From: UBA6168 sp041163745
Lineage (GTDB): Bacteria > Bacteroidota > Bacteroidia > Chitinophagales > Saprospiraceae
Direction: 5' to 3'
Assembly: GCA_041163745.1 (NCBI GenBank)
Contig: JBEAQU010000068.1
Location: forward strand, 27,873-91,872
DNA length: 64,000 nucleotides
Positions 1 to 8,654 of the stretch are shown here, piece after piece (within the stretch, counting starts at the first letter, position 1; each line of letters opens with the position of its first letter). Made by a program: the position numbers and the translations under genes. Below the pieces are notes generated by a model. That model had not been told where the DNA came from. It saw only the letters and a list, made by a program, of their open reading frames with translations, and ran no database searches.

Positions 1-1
1 A

Positions 2-895
2 ATCATCCGGCTGAGTGGCTACATCCAGGAGGAGAAAGTGCAGATCGCCCGGCAATACCTGATTCCGCGCCAGCTGCAGGAACATGGGTTCGCCAAAGGT
101 GACGTGCGCTTCAGCGAAGCGGCCATCGCCCTGGTCGCGGACAAGTATGCCCGCGAAGCCGGCGTCCGGAACCTGGAGAAACAGATCCGTAAGATCATCC
201 GGAAATTGGCGATGAAATCAGCCGAGACCGGACAGAAAACGTTCACCATCCAGCCGCGCAGCATCGAGAAATACCTTGGCAAACCCGTTTTCAGCACGGA
301 AAAATTGTACGACCACCCGATTCCCGGCGTGGTGCTCGGCCTCGCCTACACCGCATTCGGCGGCGCCACCCTCTACATCGAGGCGGCGGGCATCCGGAAA
401 TCCGGCGGCGGCTTCAAACAGACCGGTCAACTGGGCAGCGTCATGCAGGAAAGCGCCGACATCGCCTACAGCTATGTACGCTCCCTGTTGTCACAGAACC
501 GGCCGGATGCCGGCTTCTTCGACGAGCATGCCGTGCACCTCCATGTGCCGGCCGGTGCCACCCCGAAGGACGGCCCCTCCGCCGGCATCACCATCGCCCT
601 GGCCTTATATTCACTGGCCACCGGCAAGGCGGTCAAGGACGGGTTGGCGATGACCGGGGAACTGACCCTGACCGGCAAGGTCCTTCCCATCGGCGGGGTC
701 AAGGAAAAAACCATCGCCGCCAGACGGGTCGGCATACAGGAACTGATCTTCCCCCTGGACAACCGGAAGGACTTTGACGAACTGCCGGAGTACATCCGCA
801 GCGGATTGAAAGTCCATTTCGCCGAGCAGTTCTCGGACGTCCTGCGCGTCGCCTATGGCAAGCGGTACGCCGACCGACCCAAGGTATCCAGCTGA
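2..895 (+). CDS. lon: Lon protease, C-terminal part (cut by left window edge)
   Basis: ATP-dependent serine protease that degrades misfolded and regulatory proteins in the cytoplasm. The reading frame is open to the left edge, so this is only the end of the AAA+ module and the whole proteolytic domain; the first visible residues (IIRLSGYIQEEK) match the Lon family and there is no true start here. The Ser-Lys dyad is intact: the Ser lies in KDGPSAG (codon 578-580) and the Lys in GGVKEKTIAA (codon 701-703). The C-terminus has the normal family length. No downstream partner is evident, since the next gene starts 178 bases later. Identification is by family motifs; sure. Confidence 0.97.
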   Translation: MIRLSGYIQEEKVQIARQYLIPRQLQEHGFAKGDVRFSEAAIALVADKYAREAGVRNLEKQIRKIIRKLAMKSAETGQKTFTIQPRSIEKYLGKPVFSTEKLYDHPIPGVVLGLAYTAFGGATLYIEAAGIRKSGGGFKQTGQLGSVMQESADIAYSYVRSLLSQNRPDAGFFDEHAVHLHVPAGATPKDGPSAGITIALALYSLATGKAVKDGLAMTGELTLTGKVLPIGGVKEKTIAARRVGIQELIFPLDNRKDFDELPEYIRSGLKVHFAEQFSDVLRVAYGKRYADRPKVSS

Positions 896-1073
896 CCCCT
901 GTCCTGGCGCTTCGCAGAGAGGAGTCTCGGCGACAAGCTGTTTTGTATCCGCCTATTACGGGGTCTGTGGACATCGGCAGGACAGGACCCCGTCCGTCAG
1001 CGGAAACCGGACACGCCGCAGCATGCGCGGAATCCGGCGGAATCCGGGTGTGAACCCGGCCCATCGTGACGAC

Positions 1074-2165
1074 ATGAGAATCGGAATCATCGGAGATGCC
1101 ATCGATGCGCAAAGCGGCGGCATCCACGTCTATACAAGCGAGTTGGTCCGGGCCTTGGGGGCTTTGGGCGGCTCCCAGGAGTACATCCTCGTGCGGGAAC
1201 GGCGCGCGCCCCCGATACCTGGTATCCGGCAGGTGGTGATACCCAACCTCCGCGCCGGGATGGTCTTCGCCGCATTCCGGCTCTTGGTGGTGGTACCGCT
1301 TGTCCTGCGATGGTATCGGGTGGACGCTGTCGTGGAGTCCGCCCATTTCGGTCCTTTCAACCTGCCCCGGCGCATCCGGCGCGTCACCGTCATCCACGAC
1401 CTGACGCCGGTGTTGTTTCCACACCAGCACCAATATGTCAGCCAGCGGTTACAGCGGCTCTTCCTGCGGCGGATCCTTCTGCGGGCGGACCTGATCCTGT
1501 CCAATTCAAATCACACCACAACGGATATCCGGCGGTACGAACCGCGGGTGGCGGACCGGATCAAGACGATCCACCTGGGTACGCCGCGTGGACTGGGCCA
1601 GGTGGCGGCAAGCCCGGTCAAGCTGGGCGGCCGACCCTACTGGTTGTCGGTCGGGACCATCGAGCCCCGCAAGAACCTGGTGCGGCTGCTGGACGCATAC
1701 CGCTGTTTCCGGGAGGAGACCGGCGCGATGGTCATGCTGGTGATCGTGGGGCAGCGCGGATGGAAATCGGCCCCTTTTTTCGAGGCACTGTCACAGCATC
1801 CCTACCGGTCGGACATTCACCTGCCAGGGTATGTCTCCCGGGAGGAGCTGGCCGCTTTGTACAGTCACAGCCTCGGCTTGCTGTATGTCTCCACGTACGA
1901 AGGATTCGGGCTGCCAGTGCTGGAAGCGTTTTCGTACGGCTGTCCGGTCATCTGCAGCGAAGTGGCCAGCCTGCCGGAGGTCGGTGGCCCGGTGGCCCGC
2001 TATGTGGACCCGATGGATCCGGCATCCATCGCCGAGGCCTTGACCGAGCTGTACCGAGAACCGGCCGGGGTGACGTCGGCGTTGAAGCAGGCGGCTAAGG
2101 CCCGGGCGGCAGCATTTTCCTGGGAGCGATATGCCAGGGAGCTCGTCACGGCCCTGCGGGAGTGA
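1074..2165 (+). CDS. Family 4 glycosyltransferase (GT-B fold)
   Basis: Transfers a sugar from an activated donor to an envelope glycan or lipid acceptor; donor and acceptor cannot be told. I chose ATG 1074 (MRIGIIGDA, 363 residues), where the N-terminal GT-B beta strand begins with a glycine-rich GGIHVYT loop. The open frame runs further upstream but has no family sequence. The C-terminal donor-binding domain shows SVGTIEPRKNL and the retaining-GT4 signature EGFGLPVLE, with the two glutamates at residues 276 and 284. It converges with the MBOAT-SGNH gene, with stop codons 28 bases apart. That gene may modify a surface glycan, so a shared pathway is possible but unproven. Confidence 0.9.
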   Translation: MRIGIIGDAIDAQSGGIHVYTSELVRALGALGGSQEYILVRERRAPPIPGIRQVVIPNLRAGMVFAAFRLLVVVPLVLRWYRVDAVVESAHFGPFNLPRRIRRVTVIHDLTPVLFPHQHQYVSQRLQRLFLRRILLRADLILSNSNHTTTDIRRYEPRVADRIKTIHLGTPRGLGQVAASPVKLGGRPYWLSVGTIEPRKNLVRLLDAYRCFREETGAMVMLVIVGQRGWKSAPFFEALSQHPYRSDIHLPGYVSREELAALYSHSLGLLYVSTYEGFGLPVLEAFSYGCPVICSEVASLPEVGGPVARYVDPMDPASIAEALTELYREPAGVTSALKQAAKARAAAFSWERYARELVTALRE

Positions 2166-2193
2166 GCGATGCGGCGCGCTTCCGTCCCGCTTG

Positions 2194-4824
2194 TCAATCG
2201 GCATCCGTCCCGACTTGGCTGCGCAAAGCCGACAGCAAGCCTTCGTCGCCAAGGAACTGTTCCAGAAACGCCTTGGCAATCAAACGGTGACCCTCTTTAT
2301 TGGGGTGCAAATCCCGCCTCGCCAAGCGGAGTTGCCAGATGTCATGCCCCTCGTAAGCAGCCGACAGGTCCAGCACATGAGCACCCGCTTCTCTCGCCAG
2401 CGACATCACTTCCTTGGCCTCCGCAAGGTTTTCCCGGCACTTGGGATCCGGGACAGGCACATAGATACTGACCGGGACATACCCCTTCTGCCGACAATGG
2501 TCCGCAAAAAATACAAAAGCCTGCCGCAACCACCCATCCATCGTTTTGTCGGTGGTTAGCAACAGCTTTTCCCGATTGGTCATCCCAGGGTGGATGCCGA
2601 TCCGATGTACCATCGAATCCAGAAAAGGAAGGACCAAGTTCGTTTTCTTATCCACCGCTTTAAATAACCGCTGGATCGACTTTTTACGCTCTCTCAGGTG
2701 CATACTGTAAATGACTGCATCCGGACCGAACCGGTCGATATCCAGTACCATCCTCGCCAGATTGTCAGGGAGATGGGCACCCGGAAGGGCAAGATTAAGG
2801 ATTTCCACCCTCACGTCCTTCCCGAACAAGCGGCGGCGATTGAGCTCGTCCTCCACCAGGTTCTCGAACGTATCCTCATCGGACACGCCGGTTCCCATTT
2901 CGACGGATCCGCCCAAGAGGACAATCCGAAGGGTGTTGGGCGCTTTTGCCAAAGCGTAGGCCCGGTCGCGCATGCCGAATTCGTTTGTCGTTACCCAAGC
3001 CCCTTTGGCGAAGATTCGGTGCAGGGGCGTCAGGCTCTTTTGTCGTATATCCTGCAATTTTGTCGTTGACAACCTATCCACAAGCCGATCTTTCCTGGGT
3101 TTCTCCTTCGTTCTTGCCGACAAGCGCGAGTCCAGGTCGTTGCGTTCCAGCAATTCTTCATAATAGCCCTCGAACTCCCTATCGGCGTCGTACGTGTTCA
3201 GCCGGGTATACAGGACCGGATCCAAGGAAACGGAGAGCTTCCGTTCCAATTTTTCATAGCAGCCTGGCAAGCCGAACAAGGTCAGGAGCAACAGGCCGGA
3301 AGCGACCCAGCGCAAGGAGACATCCGTTTCGGTCTGTCGCAGGACCGATGCCGACTTCCGGCGGGCATACAGGTACTGGAACAGCACGCCCGACAGGAAC
3401 ACCCCCGAAGCCAGTCCCAGCAAGAGCAGCACCTCCGCCATGGATCCATGGGCCATACTTTTCAGGAGGGTCCACCACGTGGCGATGGATTCGCTGGTCC
3501 AGAAGGACCAAAGGAAGACCATCGAAAGGAAGACCCCCATGATCCGGAGCATCCGAAGTCCGGCCGCCCGCAGGGAGAACCGTCCCGGAAATCCGGGGCT
3601 GCGCTTTCGTTTCGTTTCCTGAATCCCGTTCACGGCCACAGCCATCCCGAAAACCGACCAGAAGATCGCATCCTGCGCTGTCAAGGTGAAGTCTCCTCGG
3701 ATCCAGAACCATTGATAGCTGTGCAGGAAGGCGTTCACGACGAAAACGAGCAGTATAGCGACGGTCATTCCGAAGACCTGGCCATGTCGCTTGAATTTGA
3801 AATACAGGGGCATGTAGAACAACTTCACCACAAATTCACGCCAATAGATGTTGATTCGACGCCAAAGGTCGCTGAAACTGTCCGCAAAAAAATAATGTCG
3901 GAAGACCGGCGGCAAATCGAATCCGAACAACCCAAGAATACCCACCGACAAATGGAAGAGCCCCGCCAAACGGATGATCAGCAGATAGGATACGACCAGG
4001 TATTGCGCACCTTGGAGCAATCCGTCCACCTCGGCAGGATTCGGCAACAGATAATAGTACACCAAGCGGTACATCAACAGGTGGAAGATACCGTTGGCTA
4101 TCCGTAACAAGGCGGTCCGATGGATTTCGTAAGCGGGTTTTGCATAGTACCCACGGATGAAAGTCTGATAATCCACGGTGGGAAAAATCAGCAGGACGAG
4201 GTTGGGCAGCATGAAAAAGTAGGCCAGCCGATGCCAACCGAAGGACGCCGGGCTTTTGTCGAAACGCATTTCGTACATGTAAAGGATCATCCGGAACATG
4301 AACAGGGAACCGAGGATGGAAAGCACCCGCGGGTGGTCGACCCAGGACAGCCAACCCGCACGGAGCAAGGCCAGCAGCAGGCCTGCCGCCGTCACGGCCA
4401 GCATCCGGTAAGAAATGGACAGCGGCAGATGGGCCAGGCCGAACAGTCCGAGGGACAATCCGGCCAGCAGGAACCCATCCGACCAGCCCAACAAGCCGAC
4501 CATGGCCACCAGGTTCAGCAACAGCAGCGACGGCAGTCGACATGACAAGGGCAGCAGGGTATACACCGCCACGCCACCCACCAAGTAGGGCATCAGCTGC
4601 GGAAGGTGGAGGTCCTCCTCCAGGTGGAACAACCGGATGGTTGCCGCACTCAGCAAAAGCACCGCCATGACCTTCGTCCATTCCGGTAAGGTCAGGACGG
4701 CATGCCCGCCGGAAGCATCGGCACGGACCGTAAGAAAGGATAGGATCGACAAATCACTTTTCATCTCGACAGGAATTAGGATGTATGGCCGACAGGAACC
4801 GGCCGAAAGAAAATCGGGAGACAT
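2194..4824 (-). CDS. MBOAT acyltransferase fused to an SGNH hydrolase-like domain
   Basis: An 876-residue membrane protein. Residues about 50-440 hold many hydrophobic segments and MBOAT blocks: DLWRRINIYWREF (319-331) and the candidate catalytic His368 in NAFLHSY. After further membrane segments (about 425-520), residues about 600-860 form an SGNH/GDSL domain with VLLGGS (Ser640), a Gly in LALPGA (682) and the Asp-His pair in RDLHPN (838-840). MBOATs such as AlgI and DltB move acyl groups across the membrane, and SGNH-like partners (AlgJ/X, DltD) pass them to a polymer; here both steps are in one chain. It ends the minus-strand run that includes a carrier protein and adenylase, so a Dlt-like role is inferred. 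ATG 4824 has a GGGGAG motif five bases upstream; ATG 4764 is an alternative start. Confidence 0.85.
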   Translation of the reverse strand: MSPDFLSAGSCRPYILIPVEMKSDLSILSFLTVRADASGGHAVLTLPEWTKVMAVLLLSAATIRLFHLEEDLHLPQLMPYLVGGVAVYTLLPLSCRLPSLLLLNLVAMVGLLGWSDGFLLAGLSLGLFGLAHLPLSISYRMLAVTAAGLLLALLRAGWLSWVDHPRVLSILGSLFMFRMILYMYEMRFDKSPASFGWHRLAYFFMLPNLVLLIFPTVDYQTFIRGYYAKPAYEIHRTALLRIANGIFHLLMYRLVYYYLLPNPAEVDGLLQGAQYLVVSYLLIIRLAGLFHLSVGILGLFGFDLPPVFRHYFFADSFSDLWRRINIYWREFVVKLFYMPLYFKFKRHGQVFGMTVAILLVFVVNAFLHSYQWFWIRGDFTLTAQDAIFWSVFGMAVAVNGIQETKRKRSPGFPGRFSLRAAGLRMLRIMGVFLSMVFLWSFWTSESIATWWTLLKSMAHGSMAEVLLLLGLASGVFLSGVLFQYLYARRKSASVLRQTETDVSLRWVASGLLLLTLFGLPGCYEKLERKLSVSLDPVLYTRLNTYDADREFEGYYEELLERNDLDSRLSARTKEKPRKDRLVDRLSTTKLQDIRQKSLTPLHRIFAKGAWVTTNEFGMRDRAYALAKAPNTLRIVLLGGSVEMGTGVSDEDTFENLVEDELNRRRLFGKDVRVEILNLALPGAHLPDNLARMVLDIDRFGPDAVIYSMHLRERKKSIQRLFKAVDKKTNLVLPFLDSMVHRIGIHPGMTNREKLLLTTDKTMDGWLRQAFVFFADHCRQKGYVPVSIYVPVPDPKCRENLAEAKEVMSLAREAGAHVLDLSAAYEGHDIWQLRLARRDLHPNKEGHRLIAKAFLEQFLGDEGLLSALRSQVGTDAD

Positions 4825-4851
4825 CCTGTCTCCCCGACACCGCAGGCTCCC

Positions 4852-5217
4852 TCAACGTCTTATGTCCTTGAACTTTTCCCGTTGCGCCTCCGTGAGAATC
4901 TCTTGCCGGACCCTTTCTACCAACTGGTCACGACGTGCCTTCAAGGAGGCACGGTTCCGATCGCCCGACCAGTCCATCGCTTCCACCAGGCGCCGGACAC
5001 CGGATTGTTGGTCCTCATCCAGGTCGATGCCTCGTTTCTCGACAAATTGGAATACCTGTAGGACAACCTTGTCCCGGAGCGCTTCCGTGCTCAGCTTGTT
5101 GAAATTTTCCATCCGGGCGGCCTGGTTTCCCTTGCCGTCACGGCCGACATAATCATCCGAACAGGCGACCGCCAGCAAAAACAGCGGAAGCCAAACCAAG
5201 TGCGTTTTTCTTTTCAT
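4852..5217 (-). CDS. Small lipoprotein of unknown function
   Basis: A 121-residue protein with a clear lipoprotein signal: a basic start, a hydrophobic stretch and a lipobox LAVAC with Cys19, so it is probably anchored in an envelope membrane and faces the periplasm or surface. The rest is charged and predicted helical, ending with a basic tail (LTEAQREKFKDIRR) that faintly recalls Spy/CpxP-type periplasmic proteins; that likeness is too weak to name a family. It lies between the methyltransferase (72 bases upstream) and the MBOAT-SGNH gene (27 bases downstream) on the same strand, so it may be a periplasmic partner of that enzyme. Confidence 0.8.
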   Translation of the reverse strand: MKRKTHLVWLPLFLLAVACSDDYVGRDGKGNQAARMENFNKLSTEALRDKVVLQVFQFVEKRGIDLDEDQQSGVRRLVEAMDWSGDRNRASLKARRDQLVERVRQEILTEAQREKFKDIRR

Positions 5218-5289
5218 ATGGAAGATTTTTTCATTAAGAACTACCTGACATGCGGAACCGGCGAGGCGTCGGAACGCCGCACAGGCCGG

Positions 5290-6000
5290 TCACCCGTTTC
5301 GAAGGACAGCAAACACCGCCGGTATCTCCACCGGTGAGCCATCGGCAAAACGGAGGTTGGTCGCCAAACCGGTTGTGCCCGACCGAAGCAACCGGAATTT
5401 CCCCGAAGGGAACAACCGGGAAAATTTATCGAGACTAAGTCCTTTAGGTGGCAGGTGGCTCACAAACACCCGTTGCACGGGTGGTGGCAAGCGGTGAAAA
5501 TCCGGCACTTGGGTACCGAAATAATCCCGGATACCATCCGCCACCTCCACCAGGAAAACAGCCCCTGTCCGCCCCATCAACAACGAGAGGTGGCCGATGG
5601 CCAACGAAAGGTGGGCCGCGCCGAACTGGTGCAGGACCCCACGGAGATAGATGTTGACATCGCCCCATTCTTCCGACAGCCGGCGGCATCCAGCCCGGTC
5701 CGTGATGTCGAGCAGAAAGAAGGCGGGATGCTCACCGGATGTCCGGGAGGAAGCCAGGCTCAATGCCTTCTCCGACACATCGACGCCGATGACACGGGGG
5801 AACTGCCTTGCCAAGGCGAGCGACTGTCCGCCCGTACCGCAGCCCAGGTCGAGGACAGGGATACCCTTCTCGAAATGGTCCCGGAACAGCGGCAGGTCTC
5901 TCTCCACCGCCTGCTCGGGCGGGACATCCCACAGTGCTTTCGCTTCCCCGGTCAGGTACGTCTGCCGGTAGAACGCCTCCCAATGGTTCCGATAGTTCAT
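5290..6000 (-). CDS. Class I SAM-dependent methyltransferase
   Basis: A 236-residue enzyme with a Rossmann methyltransferase core. Motif I is VLDLGCGTGG (residues about 49-58), followed by the acidic end of strand 2 in VIGVDVS, which binds S-adenosylmethionine. The N-terminal part (LTGEAKALWDVPP) resembles the thiopurine-methyltransferase-like group, which acts on small molecules rather than nucleic acids. Its ATG overlaps the stop of the halogenase-family gene by four bases (ATGA), a strong sign of translational coupling. In this context the substrate may be the carrier-bound or released pyrrole-type acyl group, but that is inference. Confidence 0.85.
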   Translation of the reverse strand: MNYRNHWEAFYRQTYLTGEAKALWDVPPEQAVERDLPLFRDHFEKGIPVLDLGCGTGGQSLALARQFPRVIGVDVSEKALSLASSRTSGEHPAFFLLDITDRAGCRRLSEEWGDVNIYLRGVLHQFGAAHLSLAIGHLSLLMGRTGAVFLVEVADGIRDYFGTQVPDFHRLPPPVQRVFVSHLPPKGLSLDKFSRLFPSGKFRLLRSGTTGLATNLRFADGSPVEIPAVFAVLRNG

Positions 6001-7358
6001 CCTGCGTACGTCATTTGGGGCATTTCACAGACCTGGTTGGCCAGGTCGGCATCCTGGTGGCCGGCGATCTGCTTGAACTTATCGATCATGGACCGGTTTC
6101 GCAGGGCCTGGATAGCCTTGAGGTACCGCTCGTGCTCGGAGAAGAAATCGCCTGCCAACAGCAGGTGGAGGATACTGTAGGCGGCTTCGAACTGTTCGTA
6201 ACTGAAGCGGCTGCCGTCACCCAATTCCGACAAGGTGATGGCATTGGGTTCGTAGAAGGTGCAGATCAGCTCCTCCACGACGCGATAGCCGCCGGCCAGG
6301 TTTTCATAGGCTTTCCGAAGACCGTCGGGGTCGCCGGTACGCAGGCAGTCGTCGATGGCCCCCGCCACTGTTTTGGCGGCGGACATACCCAGGTAGATGC
6401 CGCTGGAGAAGATGGGGTCCAGGAATGCGGCTGCATCGCCGACCATGGCGAAATTATGACCGTACTTTTCCTCGGCGTAGTAGGAGAAATCGCCGTTGCT
6501 GACGACATCCCAGTACATCTCGGCACCTTGCAGGACCTCCTGTACCAGGGGGGAGGAACGCAGTTCCTGCAGATAGAGGGCCTGCTGCCAATGGCGGCTG
6601 CCATGGATTGCCTGGAGCGACCTGCGTTGGCCTTGTGCATAGCTCATGTTCAAGGCGAGTCCGATGCTGAGCCGGTCATCGCGGAGGGGGATCATCCAGA
6701 TCCAACCCAGTTTTTCCCCTCCGAGATGGACGATTTTGATATTGCCGTTGGCCAGGGAATCGTCGAGATTCGCATTTTTCCAGTGGCTGGACAGGGCGAG
6801 CCGGACGTTCAGGCGGGAGAAAGGCCGCTGGCTTCCAAGTTGACGTGGCAGGAAGGCATCCTGTCCGCTGGCATCCACCACGAACTTAGCCTGGAAGTCA
6901 TGGGATTTCCCATCGGCGGACACCGCCGAAACCTTGGCAGGGTCGCCGGGTTGTCCGAGGTCCACGGCAGTCACCTTGGTTTCCTCCAGGACGACCGCCC
7001 CTTCCCGGCGGCTGTTCCGCAGGAGCAGGTCATCGAATTCCGAGCGACGTGCATGAAACGAAAGACTTTGGGGTCCTTTGATGACCCGGTTGAAGCACCA
7101 ATGGGAAGACTGGCTGCCGTCGATGTTGGCGAAGGTGACGCCGGGTTTCCGGCTGAAGTTCGCTTTCATGTCCGGCAATACGCCGAGGTCCTCGAAAAGG
7201 TCGTAACAGAAGGGCAACATGGATTCCCCGATGTGTTCCCTCGGAAACCGCTCTTTTTCCAGGACGAGGACCTCCCGACCGGCCCTGGCCAGGTAGCTGG
7301 CCATGGTGGAACCTGCGGGACCGCCGCCGATGACGATGGTGTCGAATGTGGTTTTCAT
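5997..7358 (-). CDS. Flavin-dependent halogenase-family enzyme (PltA-like)
   Basis: A 453-residue FAD enzyme. It begins with the dinucleotide-binding motif GGGPAGS (11-17) and the glutamate-ended second strand LVLEKERFPREH, then HIGES (42-46). It carries the family-diagnostic WIWMIP (WxWxIP, residues 219-224), which shields the flavin from acting as a monooxygenase, and Lys71 in RKPGVTF near the expected halogenase lysine. Relatives chlorinate or brominate carrier-bound pyrroles, phenols or indoles; some relatives are reductases or hydroxylases. Its place after a carrier, prolyl adenylase and prolyl-carrier dehydrogenase fits halogenation of pyrrolyl-S-carrier, as PltA does for pyoluteorin. 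It is translationally coupled to the methyltransferase. Halogenation itself is inferred. Confidence 0.82.
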   Translation of the reverse strand: MKTTFDTIVIGGGPAGSTMASYLARAGREVLVLEKERFPREHIGESMLPFCYDLFEDLGVLPDMKANFSRKPGVTFANIDGSQSSHWCFNRVIKGPQSLSFHARRSEFDDLLLRNSRREGAVVLEETKVTAVDLGQPGDPAKVSAVSADGKSHDFQAKFVVDASGQDAFLPRQLGSQRPFSRLNVRLALSSHWKNANLDDSLANGNIKIVHLGGEKLGWIWMIPLRDDRLSIGLALNMSYAQGQRRSLQAIHGSRHWQQALYLQELRSSPLVQEVLQGAEMYWDVVSNGDFSYYAEEKYGHNFAMVGDAAAFLDPIFSSGIYLGMSAAKTVAGAIDDCLRTGDPDGLRKAYENLAGGYRVVEELICTFYEPNAITLSELGDGSRFSYEQFEAAYSILHLLLAGDFFSEHERYLKAIQALRNRSMIDKFKQIAGHQDADLANQVCEMPQMTYAG

Positions 7359-7467
7359 GCGCGGAAGTGCTTGTTTTGGTGATGGCGGAGTCCGGAGGCT
7401 TTGTGCGTCCGGATACGCCGGTGTTAAAGTAATGGCATGGCATCGCAGGTGTCGGGGAACGCTGGTG

Positions 7468-8622
7468 TCAGCATCCCATGGACTGTGCGATGATGTTCAG
7501 TTGGATTTCGGAGGTACCGGAATACAGGGTGCTGCTGACGGCATCCCGCAGCGTCCTTTCCAGGTCGTCGTTGGTGGTTCCTTCCCGGCCGAGCAGGCCG
7601 GTCACCGTACCGGTGGCTTCCTTCAGCAATTCGCTGACCGTCCACTTCGTCATGGCTGCCTCCCGGCTGACCGGCTGACCTTGTCCCAATTTCCAGGCGG
7701 TGGCGTACGCCAGCCAGCGCGCCGCCTCCCATTTTGTCCGCAGGCGGGCCAAGGCGTGGGCGGCCGCCTGGCGGTCCCGCCCTGTCGTCGTGCCCTGCGG
7801 TGCGCTTTGTCCGCGCAAATGCCGGACCGCCCGCTCCAGCAGCCATTGTATCGTACCGAGGTGGCAACCTGCCAGACAGGTCCGTTCCCAATCCATGGAG
7901 CGGTGGAAGACCAAGGCGCCCCGGTTTGGTGTACCCACTACGAAACGATCTTCTACGAGAATTTCCTCCAGGTATAGCTCCCCCAACGGGCAGCTGCGCA
8001 GCCCCATGGTGTCCAATGGGCCGCTCCGGCGCAGAGGCAGGCGGTCGGTATCCAGCCAGAAGGCCGTGATGCCAGCGAGCTGTCCCTTGCCGGGCGCGGT
8101 GGCGGCATACAACAGCACCTGGTCGGCCACCGGACCGTTGCTGACGAAGGTCTTGGTGCCTTTGATCCGGAAGCCGCCCGCCGATTCGACGCCGACCGTC
8201 CGCATGGAAAAGGCATCGGATCCGCCTTCCGGTTCGGACATGGCGTTGGCTGCGACCCATTGGCCCTGGCACAAGCCCGGCAGGTATTCCCGCCGCAATT
8301 CCTCCGACCCATACAGCCAGAGCGGCACGACGCAGGCAAGCAGGTGCGCCGACAAGGCGAAACTCATGCCGTTATCCCGGCAAGCATAACCGAGGGCCTC
8401 CAGTGCCAGGGTCACGGAGAGCGGGTCCAGGCCACGCCCACCGTACTGTTCCGGTATGGCCAGTCCCGGCAACCCGATGCGGGCGGCGTTTTCCCACCAT
8501 CGGCGGCAGAAATACCCGTCCCGGTCGCGCCCGGCAACACCCTCGTTCAGGTGGTCCCGTGCGAAGGCGATGATTTCCTCCCGCAATGCCTGCCGGGCTG
8601 GCCCCGGCTCAAAATCGTACAT
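7468..8622 (-). CDS. Acyl-CoA dehydrogenase family, prolyl-carrier dehydrogenase-like (PltE-like)
   Basis: A 384-residue flavoprotein starting at ATG 8622 (MYDFEPGPAR); the frame is open further upstream, but that part overlaps the adenylase and has no family likeness. All acyl-CoA dehydrogenase regions are present: AIPEQYGGRG, the FAD/substrate motif ANAMSEPEGGSD, and the C-terminal YSGTSEIQ. The Glu usual before GTSEI in short-chain enzymes is Ser here. The base is instead likely Glu246 in DWERTCLAG, the isovaleryl-CoA dehydrogenase position used by PltE-type enzymes that oxidise prolyl-S-carrier to pyrrolyl-S-carrier. It follows the adenylase by 32 bases. Confidence 0.88.
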   Translation of the reverse strand: MYDFEPGPARQALREEIIAFARDHLNEGVAGRDRDGYFCRRWWENAARIGLPGLAIPEQYGGRGLDPLSVTLALEALGYACRDNGMSFALSAHLLACVVPLWLYGSEELRREYLPGLCQGQWVAANAMSEPEGGSDAFSMRTVGVESAGGFRIKGTKTFVSNGPVADQVLLYAATAPGKGQLAGITAFWLDTDRLPLRRSGPLDTMGLRSCPLGELYLEEILVEDRFVVGTPNRGALVFHRSMDWERTCLAGCHLGTIQWLLERAVRHLRGQSAPQGTTTGRDRQAAAHALARLRTKWEAARWLAYATAWKLGQGQPVSREAAMTKWTVSELLKEATGTVTGLLGREGTTNDDLERTLRDAVSSTLYSGTSEIQLNIIAQSMGC

Positions 8623-8654
8623 AGATCGGTTGTCAGACCGGCAGGCCGGTCCCA

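Noticed and set aside
2194..4824. Reading the MBOAT gene as a plain alginate-type O-acetyltransferase
   Set aside because: Not excluded, but the adjacent carrier/adenylase module and the fused SGNH domain make a Dlt-like carrier-fed role the more informative hypothesis; it is kept as an alternative.
5808..7382. A 524-codon plus-strand frame opposite the halogenase-family gene
   Set aside because: No domain content; the minus-strand protein has FAD and WxWxIP motifs and operon coupling.
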